45,892 nt of DNA, from assembly GCA_011525695.1 (NCBI GenBank), contig WYBX01000014.1, forward strand, positions 1 through 45,892, in the 5' to 3' direction. The notes under the pieces were generated by a model that worked only from the letters and a program-made list of their open reading frames with translations, did not search any database and was not told the DNA's origin. Within the stretch, counting starts at the first letter, position 1. The number at the start of each line of letters is the position of its first letter. The translations under genes and the position numbers were made by a program. This document shows, one piece after another, positions 14,289-27,600 of the stretch. The DNA is from Verrucomicrobiia bacterium. Its GTDB lineage: Bacteria; Verrucomicrobiota; Verrucomicrobiia; Opitutales; Opitutaceae.

Positions 14289-16718
14289 TCAGGGTTTCGG
14301 CCCCAGCACTTTGGCGCCGTGGCTGGTGTTGTAGGCCTCGAACCGCTCCGCGGCGAACTTTTGGTAGGCGCGGCTGTAATAACCGTCCGCGTTCCTCAGC
14401 ACCGCTTCGCCCCAATAAACGAACGCCCGGGTCAGCGGCTCGCTGCCACCGATGTAGGCGCCGTTCTCGAAATTGTATTCGGCCGCCAGCAACTGCAGTT
14501 CGAGCTGGTTCTTGCCTGAAAGGATCTCGGATGCCTGGTTCAGCGTGAGACCATCAAACGGCTCCAGGGCCAGCCCGGCAATCTCGGCCGTATACGACAG
14601 CAGCGTGGCTTTGCTCACCTGAATGCCGTTGGTTTTACCGGCAATCGCCTTCGCGATATTGTTCTTCCAGAAACCCTGCGACATCCCGTCGGCCGTGAGC
14701 GTCCCAATCTCGCTCCAATTCAGGCCGAAGCCGCATTCCGCCGCATTGATGCCGGCGATCCCGGCCACGACCGTCTGGCGGGAAGCCGCTGAGGTGGCCG
14801 ACATCCCCAGCGGTCCGGTAATCTCGAGCGTGTAGGACCCGGAGTTGGCCGCCACGGTGAATTCATAGCTCCCATTCGCGCCGGTGACGTGGACAGCGGT
14901 CGCGGCACCCATCGCATCCAGCAGCCGAACGGTAGCCCCGGCGAGTGCCGGCTCGGAGGTGGGACTCCGCACCCCATCGAAATCCACATCATGATAAACG
15001 AGGCCGCTGATCGCCACCTCCTCGGGTGTCGCCGGCACATAGACCAGCAGGCTGGTCGAGCCCGTCGCGCCATAATAATTGATGGGATCGCTGGGCTGGA
15101 AGGAAACCGTCAGCTCATGGCTGCCTGCAGGCAGAACCGTACCCGCCGGCGCCGAATACAGATAAGTTCCGGGAATCTGGGAGCCATCGCTCATCCGGGC
15201 GACCGCGCTGAGCTGTGTGCCTGAAAGCGGTTCTCCCAGCGCAATCGGAGAGGGCGTGGCCCATTGAATCACGGGCGTACCCTTCACCCGAAATTCCACC
15301 GAACGCGTGACTGTCAGGCCCGAGCTCGTTCCCTGTGCACTGAACGTATGACCGCCAATCCCGACCGCCGCCAGCGTACCGCTGCTCGTTGCCGAAGCGG
15401 CTCCAGTCAAACCCGGCGTTGCGACCACCATGGCCCCGCCATCCAGCTCGGCCGCCACGGAATCGATTGCAACCCCGCCAAGGGAGGTCGTGGTGAATTC
15501 AAATCCGATGTCGGCACTGACCGCTCCGGGCGGGAGCGAAATCGTCTCCGTCGCTGGAGATGCGATCACCAGATCAACCGGGTTAACGGTGAACGTGACA
15601 CTGGTCCCGCGTCCCGAGCCATAGCTGTTGCTCGCGTTGACAAAAATCAGGCTCTCGCCCGCAACAACCCCGGCCAAATCAGCCGCGACGCCGGATAGTT
15701 CGGTTGTGCCCTCTCCCGAAATCACCGGATTGATCGGGGCTCCCCCGAGCAGCGCGTCCCATCCTTCCACGGGTGAGGACGTGCTGCTGGCGGTGAAGTG
15801 AAACGGAATCGCCGGTCGCGGGCCGGCGGCATCATAGGCGACGACCGTGTCGTCCGTCGGCGTCAGGATCCGCACCCTCGGCGGAACTCCCGTGAGCCAC
15901 AGCTCAAATGCGACCGTCGCCTCGGTCGTGCCACCGAGGTTCGTGCCCCGCACCGTGACCACATGCACGCCTTCGCTGGCCAGTGAAAAGGTGCCAGTGC
16001 CGCTGACGCTTTTCGTGCCCTGCCCTTCCAGCGAACTGAGCGATATCAATCCCGGAATGCCATCGAGGTCGAAGGACTGGCTGCTGATCTCGCTCGAATA
16101 CGGACCGGTCGATGTGATTGTGAAACTGAAGGGGATCGGCCCGTAAGGCAGCGCATCCGCCGTGATCGTTCCACCATCAATCCCAGAAATCACGATGACC
16201 GGCTTTGTGTACTCGGCATCCGCGGGCGCCACCGTAATACTGATCGCGCTTCCGATGTTGAAGGCGTCCGTGCCGGCAGTGAGCGGAAAGCCGTCCGCGA
16301 GAATGTTGAATACATAGGCCCCCTCCACGGCGCTGCTGGAAATATCAATCTTAACGCCCAAGGCTCGTATCTGTCCCGGTCCCGTAAAATTCAGGGTCGG
16401 CGCGGATAAAATCACGAAACTTTCCGCTGTCGCCGCGTCGACGCCAGGCGGCCGCGCGGTCGAGGTGACCGTCACCGGCACATCCGCCGACTGCGCCAGC
16501 ATGTTCGAGGGCGACTTAATGAGAACGTCATAGGTCGTGGAATACGGGGCCTGCCGCGTTCCGAGCGGGTTGATCTCCGGGGTATAGGCAACCACGGGAG
16601 GCTCGGGATCGTCGCCGTCACCGACCGCATACGCATCCGGAGAAACTGGCAGCCACATCAGGCTGGCCAGCGTCAAAACCAGACCGTGGAATCTGATGCG
16701 GGAGATATGGCGTTTCAT
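14289..16718 (-). CDS. Large secreted Ig/SdrD-B-like multidomain protein
   Basis: An 809-aa exported protein. The N-terminus MKRHISRIRFHG plus hydrophobic LVLTLASLMWLPVS and an AYA cleavage-like site is a signal peptide. The body is Ser/Thr/Gly-rich beta-sandwich sequence with at least four repeats of Ig-like type, and an MBG-like part (IQWATPSPIALGEPLSGTQL, about 475-560). An SdrD-B/Cna-B-like domain follows (ISGLVYHDVDFDGV...LAGATVRLLDAMG, about 575-650). The C-terminal ~130 residues begin SQGFWKNN, a motif seen in other secreted proteins of unknown role. No PEP-CTERM or LPXTG anchor is seen. It diverges from the PEP-CTERM autotransporter-repeat gene, which suggests shared regulation. The function is unknown, perhaps surface adhesion. 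Confidence 0.75.
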   Translation of the reverse strand: MKRHISRIRFHGLVLTLASLMWLPVSPDAYAVGDGDDPEPPVVAYTPEINPLGTRQAPYSTTYDVLIKSPSNMLAQSADVPVTVTSTARPPGVDAATAESFVILSAPTLNFTGPGQIRALGVKIDISSSAVEGAYVFNILADGFPLTAGTDAFNIGSAISITVAPADAEYTKPVIVISGIDGGTITADALPYGPIPFSFTITSTGPYSSEISSQSFDLDGIPGLISLSSLEGQGTKSVSGTGTFSLASEGVHVVTVRGTNLGGTTEATVAFELWLTGVPPRVRILTPTDDTVVAYDAAGPRPAIPFHFTASSTSSPVEGWDALLGGAPINPVISGEGTTELSGVAADLAGVVAGESLIFVNASNSYGSGRGTSVTFTVNPVDLVIASPATETISLPPGAVSADIGFEFTTTSLGGVAIDSVAAELDGGAMVVATPGLTGAASATSSGTLAAVGIGGHTFSAQGTSSGLTVTRSVEFRVKGTPVIQWATPSPIALGEPLSGTQLSAVARMSDGSQIPGTYLYSAPAGTVLPAGSHELTVSFQPSDPINYYGATGSTSLLVYVPATPEEVAISGLVYHDVDFDGVRSPTSEPALAGATVRLLDAMGAATAVHVTGANGSYEFTVAANSGSYTLEITGPLGMSATSAASRQTVVAGIAGINAAECGFGLNWSEIGTLTADGMSQGFWKNNIAKAIAGKTNGIQVSKATLLSYTAEIAGLALEPFDGLTLNQASEILSGKNQLELQLLAAEYNFENGAYIGGSEPLTRAFVYWGEAVLRNADGYYSRAYQKFAAERFEAYNTSHGAKVLGPKP

Positions 16719-16785
16719 GGGCTGTGCGATAAGACCAACCGGTTAAAATGAGCCTCGTTTGAGGGGTAGGACTATAAAAAATAGG

Positions 16786-16906
16786 TAAACTCCCCTAGGG
16801 TCCAAGCAGAAAACCTTGATTACGCATTTCCACCCATCCCGGAATCCGTACGAGCCGTGCGCGGGCCACTTTCCAAGCGATTCTAATAACTAGGGTAATC
16901 CCCCCA
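16786..16906. promoter_or_regulatory. Divergent promoter region with two facing CTAGGG motifs
   Basis: Between the two divergent secreted-protein genes, TAAACTCCCCTAGGG (16786-16800) and ACTAGGGTAATCCCCCC (16890-16906) are related sequences in opposite orientation: read outward they share CTAGGG(G/T)A(G/A)T. The spacing of about 105 bases places one copy before each gene. They look like binding sites for one regulator. No regulator is encoded nearby. Confidence 0.4.
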
Positions 16907-16960
16907 CCTTGTGCGTTGACGCCCACCAGCGGATTGCCCAGCATTTGCGGCTGTCCAGCC

Positions 16961-19900
16961 ATGAGTGAGACCCCGGCATGCAATCGTACGAGCCCCCGGC
17001 CAACGGGTAGTCCGGGCCGCGGCATGCCCTGCTGGCTGCGCGCGCCGATTGCCGCTCTCATCCTGGCGGGAATCGCCAGTGCCGCATCCGGAGCCACCAG
17101 CATATGGCAGGGAGGAACCGGCGGCAGTGCGAACGTCTGGAATCGGAAGCAGAACTGGAGCACACCAAACACACCAGGCGCGGCCGACACCGCCCAGTTC
17201 GACAATACGGCCGATGCCAGCAACCTTGCCCCGAGCATCGGCTACTCGGCGACCTCTATCGGAGCCATCACGTTCACGAGCGGCACGACGAACGCGTACG
17301 ATATTACTGGATTCCAGACGCTCACGGTGGCCACGGCAGCCGGCATCACGAATTCCAGTGCGACCGACCAGCAGTTCAGCGTCAACGCACTTGCCCTGGG
17401 CGCCAACCAGACGTGGACGGCAGCGGCCGCCGGCGGCCTCCTCTTCTCGAATACGGTTTCCCTGGGCACTCGCACCCTGACCTTGGCCGGATCCAGCACC
17501 GGAATCGGCAGCATCACCGGCGTGATTTCGGGCACCGGGTCGCTGCTCAAGACCGGCACAGGAACCTGGGCGCTGGCCGGAGCCAGCACCTTCACCGGGA
17601 CGACCACCGTCAGCCAGGGCACGCTCCGGATCGACGCGGATGCACCCAGCGGTTCAGCTGGCGCCCTCGGCAATGCAACGTCCGCGGTGACGATCAACAA
17701 CGCAAGCACCGGTGCGAACGCCACTGCCCTGCTTATCGGAGCATCCGGCGTCACCATTGGCCGCAATGTGACGGTCGCCAATGCCGGCACAGGTACGACA
17801 ACACTCGGCGGCAGCATCACCTCCGGCACCGGCACGTTCGGCGGAGGAGTCACGCTCAACAAGTCCGCCAGTCTCGCGGCCGAAGGCACTTCCAACATCA
17901 TCTTCAGCGGGGCAATCAGCGGTTCCGGCAGCGTGACCAAGACGGGGTCCGGCATCGTCGAACTTTCAGGAACGAACACCTATTCCGGCACCACCACCAT
18001 AAGCCAGGGCACGCTCCAGCTGAACGCAAATGCCCCAAGCGGCTCGAGCGGCACGCTCGGCAACGCGACTTCAACGGTCACCCTCAACGATGCGAACACC
18101 GGCGCTAATAACACGGCGCTGCTCATCGGTGCAAGTGGCGTGTCGGTTGGGCGCGCAATCACCGTCGCCAACCTCGGCTCGGGCACCGCGTCGCTGGGCG
18201 GCAACATCGCTTCGGGCACCGGCACGTTCTCCGGCACGGTCGCCCTGAACCGTGACACGCTCCTGAACGCCGGCGGCAGTTCAACCATCACCTTCAACAA
18301 TGTCATCAGCGGCTCGGGCGGCGCCATCAAGACGGGCGCCGGGACTGTCACCCTGGGCGGCGCCAGTTCCAACACCTACTCCGGCACCACCACGGTCAAC
18401 GAGGGGACGCTCGCCCTCGCCAAGACCAGCAGTGCCACCGCGATTGCCGGCAATATCACCATCGGCGACGGAACCGGCACTGACACCATCCGCCTGGATG
18501 CCGCCAATCAGATCGCCGACACTGCAGTGGTCACGTTCACCGCCGGCGGCACGCCGGTGCTCAACCTGAACGGTTACTCGGAGGCACTGGGCGCGATCGC
18601 TTCGAGCAACACCGGGGCGCAGATTCAGTTCGGCTCACCGGGCAGCGCCACGAACTTCACCGTCGGCGGCAACAACACCAGCACGACTTACGCGGGCATC
18701 TTCACGAGCGGCAATGCCAACGGCACGCTCGTCAAGCAGGGCACCGGCACGCTGACGCTTTCCGGCGCCAGCTCGGGATTCACCGGCGCGGTTTCGGTTC
18801 AGGCAGGCACACTCCGAGTCCAGAATGCGCTGGCGCTCGGCAGCGGCACCGCGGGCACGACCGTGGCGTCAGGCGGCACGCTCTGGCTCGATGGTGCCCT
18901 GGGCAACATGAACAATGGCCCGCTCACGCTCGCCGGAACCGGCGCGAGCGGAATGGGCGGGGCCCTCGTCGGCACCAGCGGAACAAATCGCTGGACCAAC
19001 AACATCGTCCTCAGCGGCGATGCCACGATCGCCCACAACGGCGGCAGCTTCCTTTCCCTCGGCACCAGCCCCACCGCCTATGATCGCACCAACGACCCGC
19101 TGGGCTCGCCGGTCGATCCCAACACCCTCAGCCTCGGCGGCAACACGCTCACCCTGACTGGCACGACCACCGCCCTCGATCACCGCGCGATCAGCATCAA
19201 CGCGCGAATCACGGGAACCGGCAACGTGGTCGTCGCCATGGACACCGCCGACGATGTCGTGCGCTTCACCTCCAATTACAACACCTACACAGGAACGACG
19301 ACGATCCAGCAGGGCGTCCTGCGGCCCGAGACGATCTACAACACCTTCCCCAACGACCCGCTCCATCCGAACTGGTTCGGGATCAACGGCCCGATTGTCA
19401 TTGGCGACGGCACGGGCGCGGCAGGCTCGGCAAAGCTCGATATCCAAAGCGGCACGACGTTCAGCGAACTCATCAATTTCAACAGCACGATCACGCTGAA
19501 CCGCGACGGGCTGTTCTCGCTCCTCTCGGCGCAATCCGTTGCCGGAGTGACCTTCAACGGCGGTGCGATTGATCTGGGTACCACCGGTTCGCTCTACCTG
19601 AACGGCACCGTCACCGTGAACCCGCTCGCAGGCGAAACCGCCACGATCTCCGGATCCGGCACGAGCGCCCTGAGCCTGACCATTCACAACGGCGATTCTT
19701 CGCTCACCAACCGGACCTTCAACGTAACCGGCGGTGTTGGTAACACGAGCGACCTTACGATCGGCGCCGCGATCATCTCGGGATCGATGACCAAGACCGG
19801 CGCAGGCACGATGACGCTGACAGGCGCGAATGCGTACGAGGGAACGACCACGATCAACGCAGGTATCCTGAATATCCAGAACGCCACCGCTCTCGGGAAT

Positions 19901-21508
19901 GCCAATGGCACCAGCGGCACGGGCACGACGGTCAACTCGGGCGGCACGCTCCAGCTCCAGGGCGGGATCGCCGTCGGCAACGAACTCCTCACGCTCAATG
20001 GCACCGGCGCCGGAAGCAACGGGGCGCTGCAAAACGTCTCCGGCAACAATTCCTGGAGCGGCGCCATCACGGTCAACGATGCCCGCGCGCAGTCCGATTC
20101 GGGACTCCTCACGCTGGGCGGCACGGTCACGGTCAACACCGCCCTCGAGGTACGGGGCTCCAGCAACACCACCATCAGCGGCGCAATGGGCGGATCCGGA
20201 ACGCTCACCAAGAATGGCACCGGCACGCTCACCCTTTCCGGCAACAACACCTATGGCGGCGCGACCGTCATCAACCAGGGTGTTGTCAGTCTCCAACACA
20301 ACAGCGGGCTCGGCAGTGGGTTGGCGGGAACGGCGGTTGCCGGAAGCGGTGCTGCGCTCGAACTGAGCAATGCGGCCAATGGGAACCTCAACACGGTGGC
20401 CGAGCCGCTCACACTTCATGGCACCGGGATCAGCGGGGCCGGCGCGCTGCGGAATATCGCCGGAACCAATACCTTTGGCGGGCAGGTGACGCTCGGCTCC
20501 TCCTCCCTGATTACCGCCAACAGCGGCACGAGTCTCACGCTGGGCGGCGGAATCGCCACCGCCGGCAACACCCTGACCATCGGAACGACTGCCAACAACG
20601 GCGCCATCACTGTGAGCGGCAGTGCCAGCGGCAGCGGCAACTTGATCAAGAACGGCACCGGCAGCCTCACGTTTTCCGGCTCCACCACTACGCTCGGCGC
20701 CGTCACCATGAACGCCGGCACCCTCAGTTTCACAGGCTCCACGACGACGCTGGGTACAGTCAACATGAACGCCGGCACGCTTAATTTCAGCGGCACAACG
20801 GCGACCACCGGGGCCGTCCACCTCAATGGCGGCACCACCAGCGTCGGTGGCAGTACGACGCTCGAAACCGGGCCCATCGATGCGATCGCCGGCGCAACCC
20901 TCACCATCGCGAGCGGTGGAAGCGTCGTCGCCGATTACGCCTCCGGAACGACGACGTTCTCGGGTGTGCTGGCTGGTGCGGGCGAGTTCGAGAAGACCGG
21001 GGCCGGCACACTGGCTTTCAACAACAGCTTCACGGCCTCCAACCTCACGCTCACCCTCGATGGCGGCACCCTCTCGCTTCTCGGCGGTTTCACGTTCGGC
21101 ACCATCCACATCACCGGCGACACCATCCTCGATTTCAACAATTCCGCCGGCACCTTCCTGTCATCGGCCAGCCTCATCATCGATGCTGGTGTCTCGGTGA
21201 CCGTAAACAACTGGGTTAGCGTCGCCAACAACGCCGCACAGAGCTCAGTCTGGTATGCTCTGAGCACGATCAATGGCTCACCGCTCGGCGGTACGGACAT
21301 GGTCGGGGGCACGCCGCTTTCTCAGATTGAATTCAGCGATTACCCGGACCTGAAGCCAACCTGGGTGGCGGGCGATCACGACGGGTGGTTCGACCATGAA
21401 ATCCGACCCACGCCGGAACCTGCCACCTATGGCGCGCTCCTGCTCGGCGGAAGCCTGGGCCTGCTCGGCTGGCGCCGCTGGCGCGCGCACGCGGCTTCCG
21501 GCAAGTGA
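16961..21508 (+). CDS. PEP-CTERM protein with autotransporter-associated beta-strand repeats
   Basis: A 1515-aa exported surface protein. An N-terminal basic stretch and hydrophobic APIAALILAGIASAASGA form a signal peptide. The ATG at 16961 is used; one at 17024 would give a more compact signal peptide. The body is a right-handed beta-helix of many passenger-associated repeats of the type GSGSVTKTGSGIVELSGTNTYSGTTTISQGTL. The first two large repeat blocks (about 17560-18240) are close copies. The C-terminus has the PEP-CTERM signal: PEPATYGALLLGG, a hydrophobic stretch, then WRRWRA. That tag is known to be cut by exosortase, so the protein is probably sorted to the surface or extracellular matrix rather than secreted by its own barrel; no autotransporter beta-barrel is present. 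No exosortase gene is in the window. Confidence 0.92.
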   Translation: MSETPACNRTSPRPTGSPGRGMPCWLRAPIAALILAGIASAASGATSIWQGGTGGSANVWNRKQNWSTPNTPGAADTAQFDNTADASNLAPSIGYSATSIGAITFTSGTTNAYDITGFQTLTVATAAGITNSSATDQQFSVNALALGANQTWTAAAAGGLLFSNTVSLGTRTLTLAGSSTGIGSITGVISGTGSLLKTGTGTWALAGASTFTGTTTVSQGTLRIDADAPSGSAGALGNATSAVTINNASTGANATALLIGASGVTIGRNVTVANAGTGTTTLGGSITSGTGTFGGGVTLNKSASLAAEGTSNIIFSGAISGSGSVTKTGSGIVELSGTNTYSGTTTISQGTLQLNANAPSGSSGTLGNATSTVTLNDANTGANNTALLIGASGVSVGRAITVANLGSGTASLGGNIASGTGTFSGTVALNRDTLLNAGGSSTITFNNVISGSGGAIKTGAGTVTLGGASSNTYSGTTTVNEGTLALAKTSSATAIAGNITIGDGTGTDTIRLDAANQIADTAVVTFTAGGTPVLNLNGYSEALGAIASSNTGAQIQFGSPGSATNFTVGGNNTSTTYAGIFTSGNANGTLVKQGTGTLTLSGASSGFTGAVSVQAGTLRVQNALALGSGTAGTTVASGGTLWLDGALGNMNNGPLTLAGTGASGMGGALVGTSGTNRWTNNIVLSGDATIAHNGGSFLSLGTSPTAYDRTNDPLGSPVDPNTLSLGGNTLTLTGTTTALDHRAISINARITGTGNVVVAMDTADDVVRFTSNYNTYTGTTTIQQGVLRPETIYNTFPNDPLHPNWFGINGPIVIGDGTGAAGSAKLDIQSGTTFSELINFNSTITLNRDGLFSLLSAQSVAGVTFNGGAIDLGTTGSLYLNGTVTVNPLAGETATISGSGTSALSLTIHNGDSSLTNRTFNVTGGVGNTSDLTIGAAIISGSMTKTGAGTMTLTGANAYEGTTTINAGILNIQNATALGNANGTSGTGTTVNSGGTLQLQGGIAVGNELLTLNGTGAGSNGALQNVSGNNSWSGAITVNDARAQSDSGLLTLGGTVTVNTALEVRGSSNTTISGAMGGSGTLTKNGTGTLTLSGNNTYGGATVINQGVVSLQHNSGLGSGLAGTAVAGSGAALELSNAANGNLNTVAEPLTLHGTGISGAGALRNIAGTNTFGGQVTLGSSSLITANSGTSLTLGGGIATAGNTLTIGTTANNGAITVSGSASGSGNLIKNGTGSLTFSGSTTTLGAVTMNAGTLSFTGSTTTLGTVNMNAGTLNFSGTTATTGAVHLNGGTTSVGGSTTLETGPIDAIAGATLTIASGGSVVADYASGTTTFSGVLAGAGEFEKTGAGTLAFNNSFTASNLTLTLDGGTLSLLGGFTFGTIHITGDTILDFNNSAGTFLSSASLIIDAGVSVTVNNWVSVANNAAQSSVWYALSTINGSPLGGTDMVGGTPLSQIEFSDYPDLKPTWVAGDHDGWFDHEIRPTPEPATYGALLLGGSLGLLGWRRWRAHAASGK

Positions 21509-21556
21509 CAGCGGCGTGCCGCCGCCGGAATCCACTCGATCACTCAGTGACCCGGA

Positions 21557-21575
21557 AAGCGGCAGGATGCCGCTT
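21557..21575 (+). terminator. Hairpin after PEP-CTERM gene
   Basis: AAGCGGCA-GGA-TGCCGCTT forms a perfect 8-bp stem 49 bases past the stop codon. No T tract follows, so termination would need a factor; it may also be a repeat. The rest of the gap to the pyrophosphatase start (about 220 bases) shows no gene or clear promoter. Confidence 0.4.
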
Positions 21576-21795
21576 CCACGCCGAACATGGCAGCCGGGCC
21601 CGACCGCTGCCCCGGATGCAGCACAAATTAGCCGGGATTAGGGGCACGGCTTGATTGATTAGTCAGGCTTTTCTGCAACGGGACGGCCCACTATTGACTC
21701 GCCCGGTCCCGGCCTGCCCGCCACAACCACGCCAGTCAAAAACCCTGCGTCCCGGCAATCCCCACATCCCCTGCCAGGCGCGGTCTCCGATTCTT

Positions 21796-24276
<2,481 letters not shown>

Positions 24277-24302
24277 CGCTTCTCACATTTCCGGTCAATC
24301 CA

Positions 24303-24330
24303 GGCCGCGGCCAGTCGCCGCGGCCTTTTT
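24303..24330 (+). terminator. Rho-independent terminator of hppA
   Basis: GGCCGCGG (24303-24310), a 7-base loop, and CCGCGGCC (24318-24325) form a perfect 8-bp GC stem followed by TTTTT. It lies 26 bases after the stop codon of the pyrophosphatase gene. Confidence 0.92.
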
Positions 24331-24420
24331 ATTGGTCGAGGCGGCGAGCGTGGTCCGGCTTCGCGCCGGCCATACCCGAATGAGCGTCGCAAGTGACTGT
24401 CCGTCAAGGATACGCCACAT

Positions 24421-24535
24421 CAAACTGTCCCTTCCCCGGACCGGATTCCGGTCAATTGACCTGTCCCTTACGCTTGAGCACCCTTGCCCGGGACCTGTCT
24501 CTCACCGTGGCCTAATTGACCTGTCCCTAATTGAG
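24421..24535. repeat. Cluster of ATTGACCTGTCCCT repeats
   Basis: The 410-base gap between the hppA terminator region and the next gene holds two exact copies of ATTGACCTGTCCCT (starting near 24455 and 24515). Two diverged relatives, CAAACTGTCCCTTCC (24421) and GGGACCTGTCTCTC (about 24490), lie beside and between them. The same unit recurs at 30589-30697. The motif resembles the conserved ends of REP elements associated with tyrosine (RAYT) transposases. No transposase gene is seen here. Confidence 0.7.
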
Positions 24536-24687
24536 GGCAATCCACCCCGCCAAAATACAAGATGCCGAGGGCCAACCAGCAGCGTGTTTCGTCTCTCTTT
24601 CCTCCCGGCCAACTTGGTCGGAGGCTAAGTTCGACACGCTGCTGGGCGGAACATTTTCCGGGTGGCCGATTCTCTCCCTGTTCCCCC

Positions 24688-27600
24688 ATGCGCTTTGCTC
24701 TACCCCTGATCGCATTTGCGGGTGCTGTTTCAGCCGCCGGGCAATCCTTCGTCCGGGTTGACGCCACCACGTTGCGACTGCCAGCCACTCCGCCCGCCAC
24801 AACGTATTCGACAACGCGGGCATTTCCCTCGCTGGCGTTTTCCCAACCCGTCGCCCTGGTCACACCTCCAGGTGAATCCCGCCGGCTCTTCGTAGTCGAG
24901 AAGACCGGCCGGATTTACGGCATTCCCGATGTCACGGCGGCAGCCCCGTCGCGCACGCTCTTCCTCGATCTCGGTTCGCGCGTGGCGGTTTCGTCGAGCT
25001 TCAACGATGAACGCGGTCTGCTCGCCTTGGCGTTTCATCCGAACTACGCGAGCAACGGCGAGTTTTTTGTCTGGTACACGATCGACACGACAACGGCCGC
25101 CGGCAGCGGTCTGCATAACCGGCTATCCCGCTTCCATGTCTCGCCCGCCAATTCGAATACCGCGGACCCGGGTTCCGAGGAGCCGCTGCTCAGCCAGCGC
25201 GACCAAGCGGGCAACCACAATGGTGGCGAACTGCTCTTCGGACCGGACGGCTACCTGTACCTATCCCTAGGCGACGAGGGAGGCGGCAACGATCAATTTC
25301 AAAACAGCCAGCGGATCGATCGCGATTTCTTCGCGGGAATCATTCGGATCGACGTCGATCGCCGTCCGGACTCGTTGCCTCCAAACCCGCACCCGGCAAT
25401 TCATCCGGGAACCTACGCGATTCCGCCGGACAATCCTTTCATCGGCGCCACGACCTTTAACGGCAGCGCAGTCAACCCCGCCGCGGTACGGACCGAGTTC
25501 TGGGCCACCGGACTGCGCAACCCCTGGCGCATGTCGTTCGACTCCGCGACCGGCCAGCTCTGGTGTGCCGATGTCGGCCAGGGTGCGCGGGAAGAAATCA
25601 ACGTCATCATCCGGGGTGGCAACTATGGCTGGAGCTATCGCGAAGGAACGATCACCGGTCCCCGGGGCAATCCTCCGACCGCGGCGGCATTCGTTCCTCC
25701 GGTCTGGGATTACGGGCGCAGTGCTGGCGGCTCCATCACCGGCGGTTTTGTCTACCGCGGTCCGCGCCACGCCGGTTTACACGGGCGTTACCTATTCGCC
25801 GACTTTTCAAGCGGCCGAATTTGGGCATTGGCTCCGAATGGCGAAAACCTCGTTTCTTCGGACCGCGTCGTCCTGCTCGCCACCGACAGCGGAATCGCTT
25901 CCTTCGGCTTGGATCCCGCGTCCGGCGATATCCTCCTCGCCGATCTGCTGGAGGGAGCAATCAAGCGACTTTCCGCCTCGTCGGCCGGCGGCGCAGAGTT
26001 TCCCACCGCCCTCTCGGAGACCGGCGCCTTCAGCGATGTCGCCGCGCTGGTTCCGGCAGCCGGAGTGATTCCCTACGAACCGAACGTTTCGTTCTGGTCC
26101 GACCATGCCCTCAAGCGCCGCTGGTTCGCCCTCCCCAGCGGCACGGGTCAGTTCGGATTCGCATCAGAGGGGAACTGGAACCTCCCCACCGGAGCCGTGT
26201 GGGTAAAACATTTCGATCTCGAGCTGACGCGCGGCGATCCCGCCACTGCGCGTCGGATCGAGACCCGGTTCCTGGTGAAGACCGACGAGGGTGTGTACGG
26301 GCTCACGTATCGGTGGAACGATAGCCAGACGGATGCCACCCTCGTCGCCGAGGAGGGTGCCGACGCCACCTTTCAGGTCAACGAGCACGGTGTGATCCGC
26401 GAACAGAGGTGGCGTTTTCCGAGCCGTGCCGAATGCCAGATCTGTCACACCGCCGCCGGTGGCCACGCTCTCAGTTTCAACACCCGGCAGCTCAATCGGA
26501 CCCACCCGTTTTCTGGAGGCACCGCCAATATCATCACCGCCCTCGCCGAAGCCGGTTATCTCGACACCGCCGTCCCGCCGGCTCCGGCAAGCCTCCCCGC
26601 GCTCGCACGAGCCGGTGATCCCACGAAATCGATCGAACTGCGCGCGCGGTCCTACCTCGATGTCAACTGCTCCCAATGCCACCAGCCGTCGGGTACAGCG
26701 TTGGGTTCCTGGGACGCGCGCGCCGCAACCCCGCTGTCGCACGCCGGCATCATCGACGGTGCCCTTGTCAATCAGGGCGGCGACCCGGCGAACCGCGTGG
26801 TCGTCCCGGGCGATCCCGCCCTCTCCCACCTGCTCCAAAGGATGGCCCAGCGCGGACCAGGCCAGATGCCGCCGCTCGCCAGCCACGAACGCGACCTTGC
26901 CGGCGAGGCATTGCTGCGCAGTTGGATCAGCGCGCTCGGACAACCCAGCCTGCGACCAGGCCGAATCATGAACCTCGCCGGCCGCGCCCAGGTCGGAACC
27001 GGCGCAAACGCATTGTTCGCGGGCTTCGTGATCGCCCCCGGTGCCGCCAAACATGTCCTGCTGCGCGCCGTCGGCCCGACACTGGGGGCCCCGCCATTCA
27101 ATGTCCCCGATGCGCTTTCCGATCCCGTCCTCACGCTCCATGGACCGGATTCCTCCACCACCGTTGCCGCGGCAAATGATGACTGGACACCGGCGGACGC
27201 TGCACGATTCCCCGTTCTCGGCGCCTTTTCCCTGCCGAACGGAAGCCGTGACGCCGCGCTCTTCGCCCAACTCCAGCCGGGATCCTACACCGCGGTCGTG
27301 GCGGGTCGCGAGGGCGGCACCGGTGTCGCCCTCGTGGAAATCTACGATGCCGATGCCGCGGCCGTTCCCGAGGCCGCCGGCGTTCCTTCCTCCGCCCTGA
27401 TCAACACGTCGGTTCGGGCCCAGGTCGGCACCGGGGCCAACATCCTGATCCCCGGCCTGGTCGTGGGTGAGGGCGCTCCGAAGACCGTGCTCATTCGTGC
27501 CATTGGGCCGACCTTGGCGGCCGAGCCTTTCAATGTCAGCGGCGTGCTGACCGGTCCCGTGCTGAGCGTTTATGCCGGCGCGCAGAGCATCGCCATGAAC

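Noticed and set aside
18869..21109. 746-codon open frame on the minus strand
   Set aside because: It is antisense to the autotransporter-repeat gene, with an Arg/Gly/Ala-rich, low-complexity translation and no recognisable domain. High GC and repeats explain the absence of stops.
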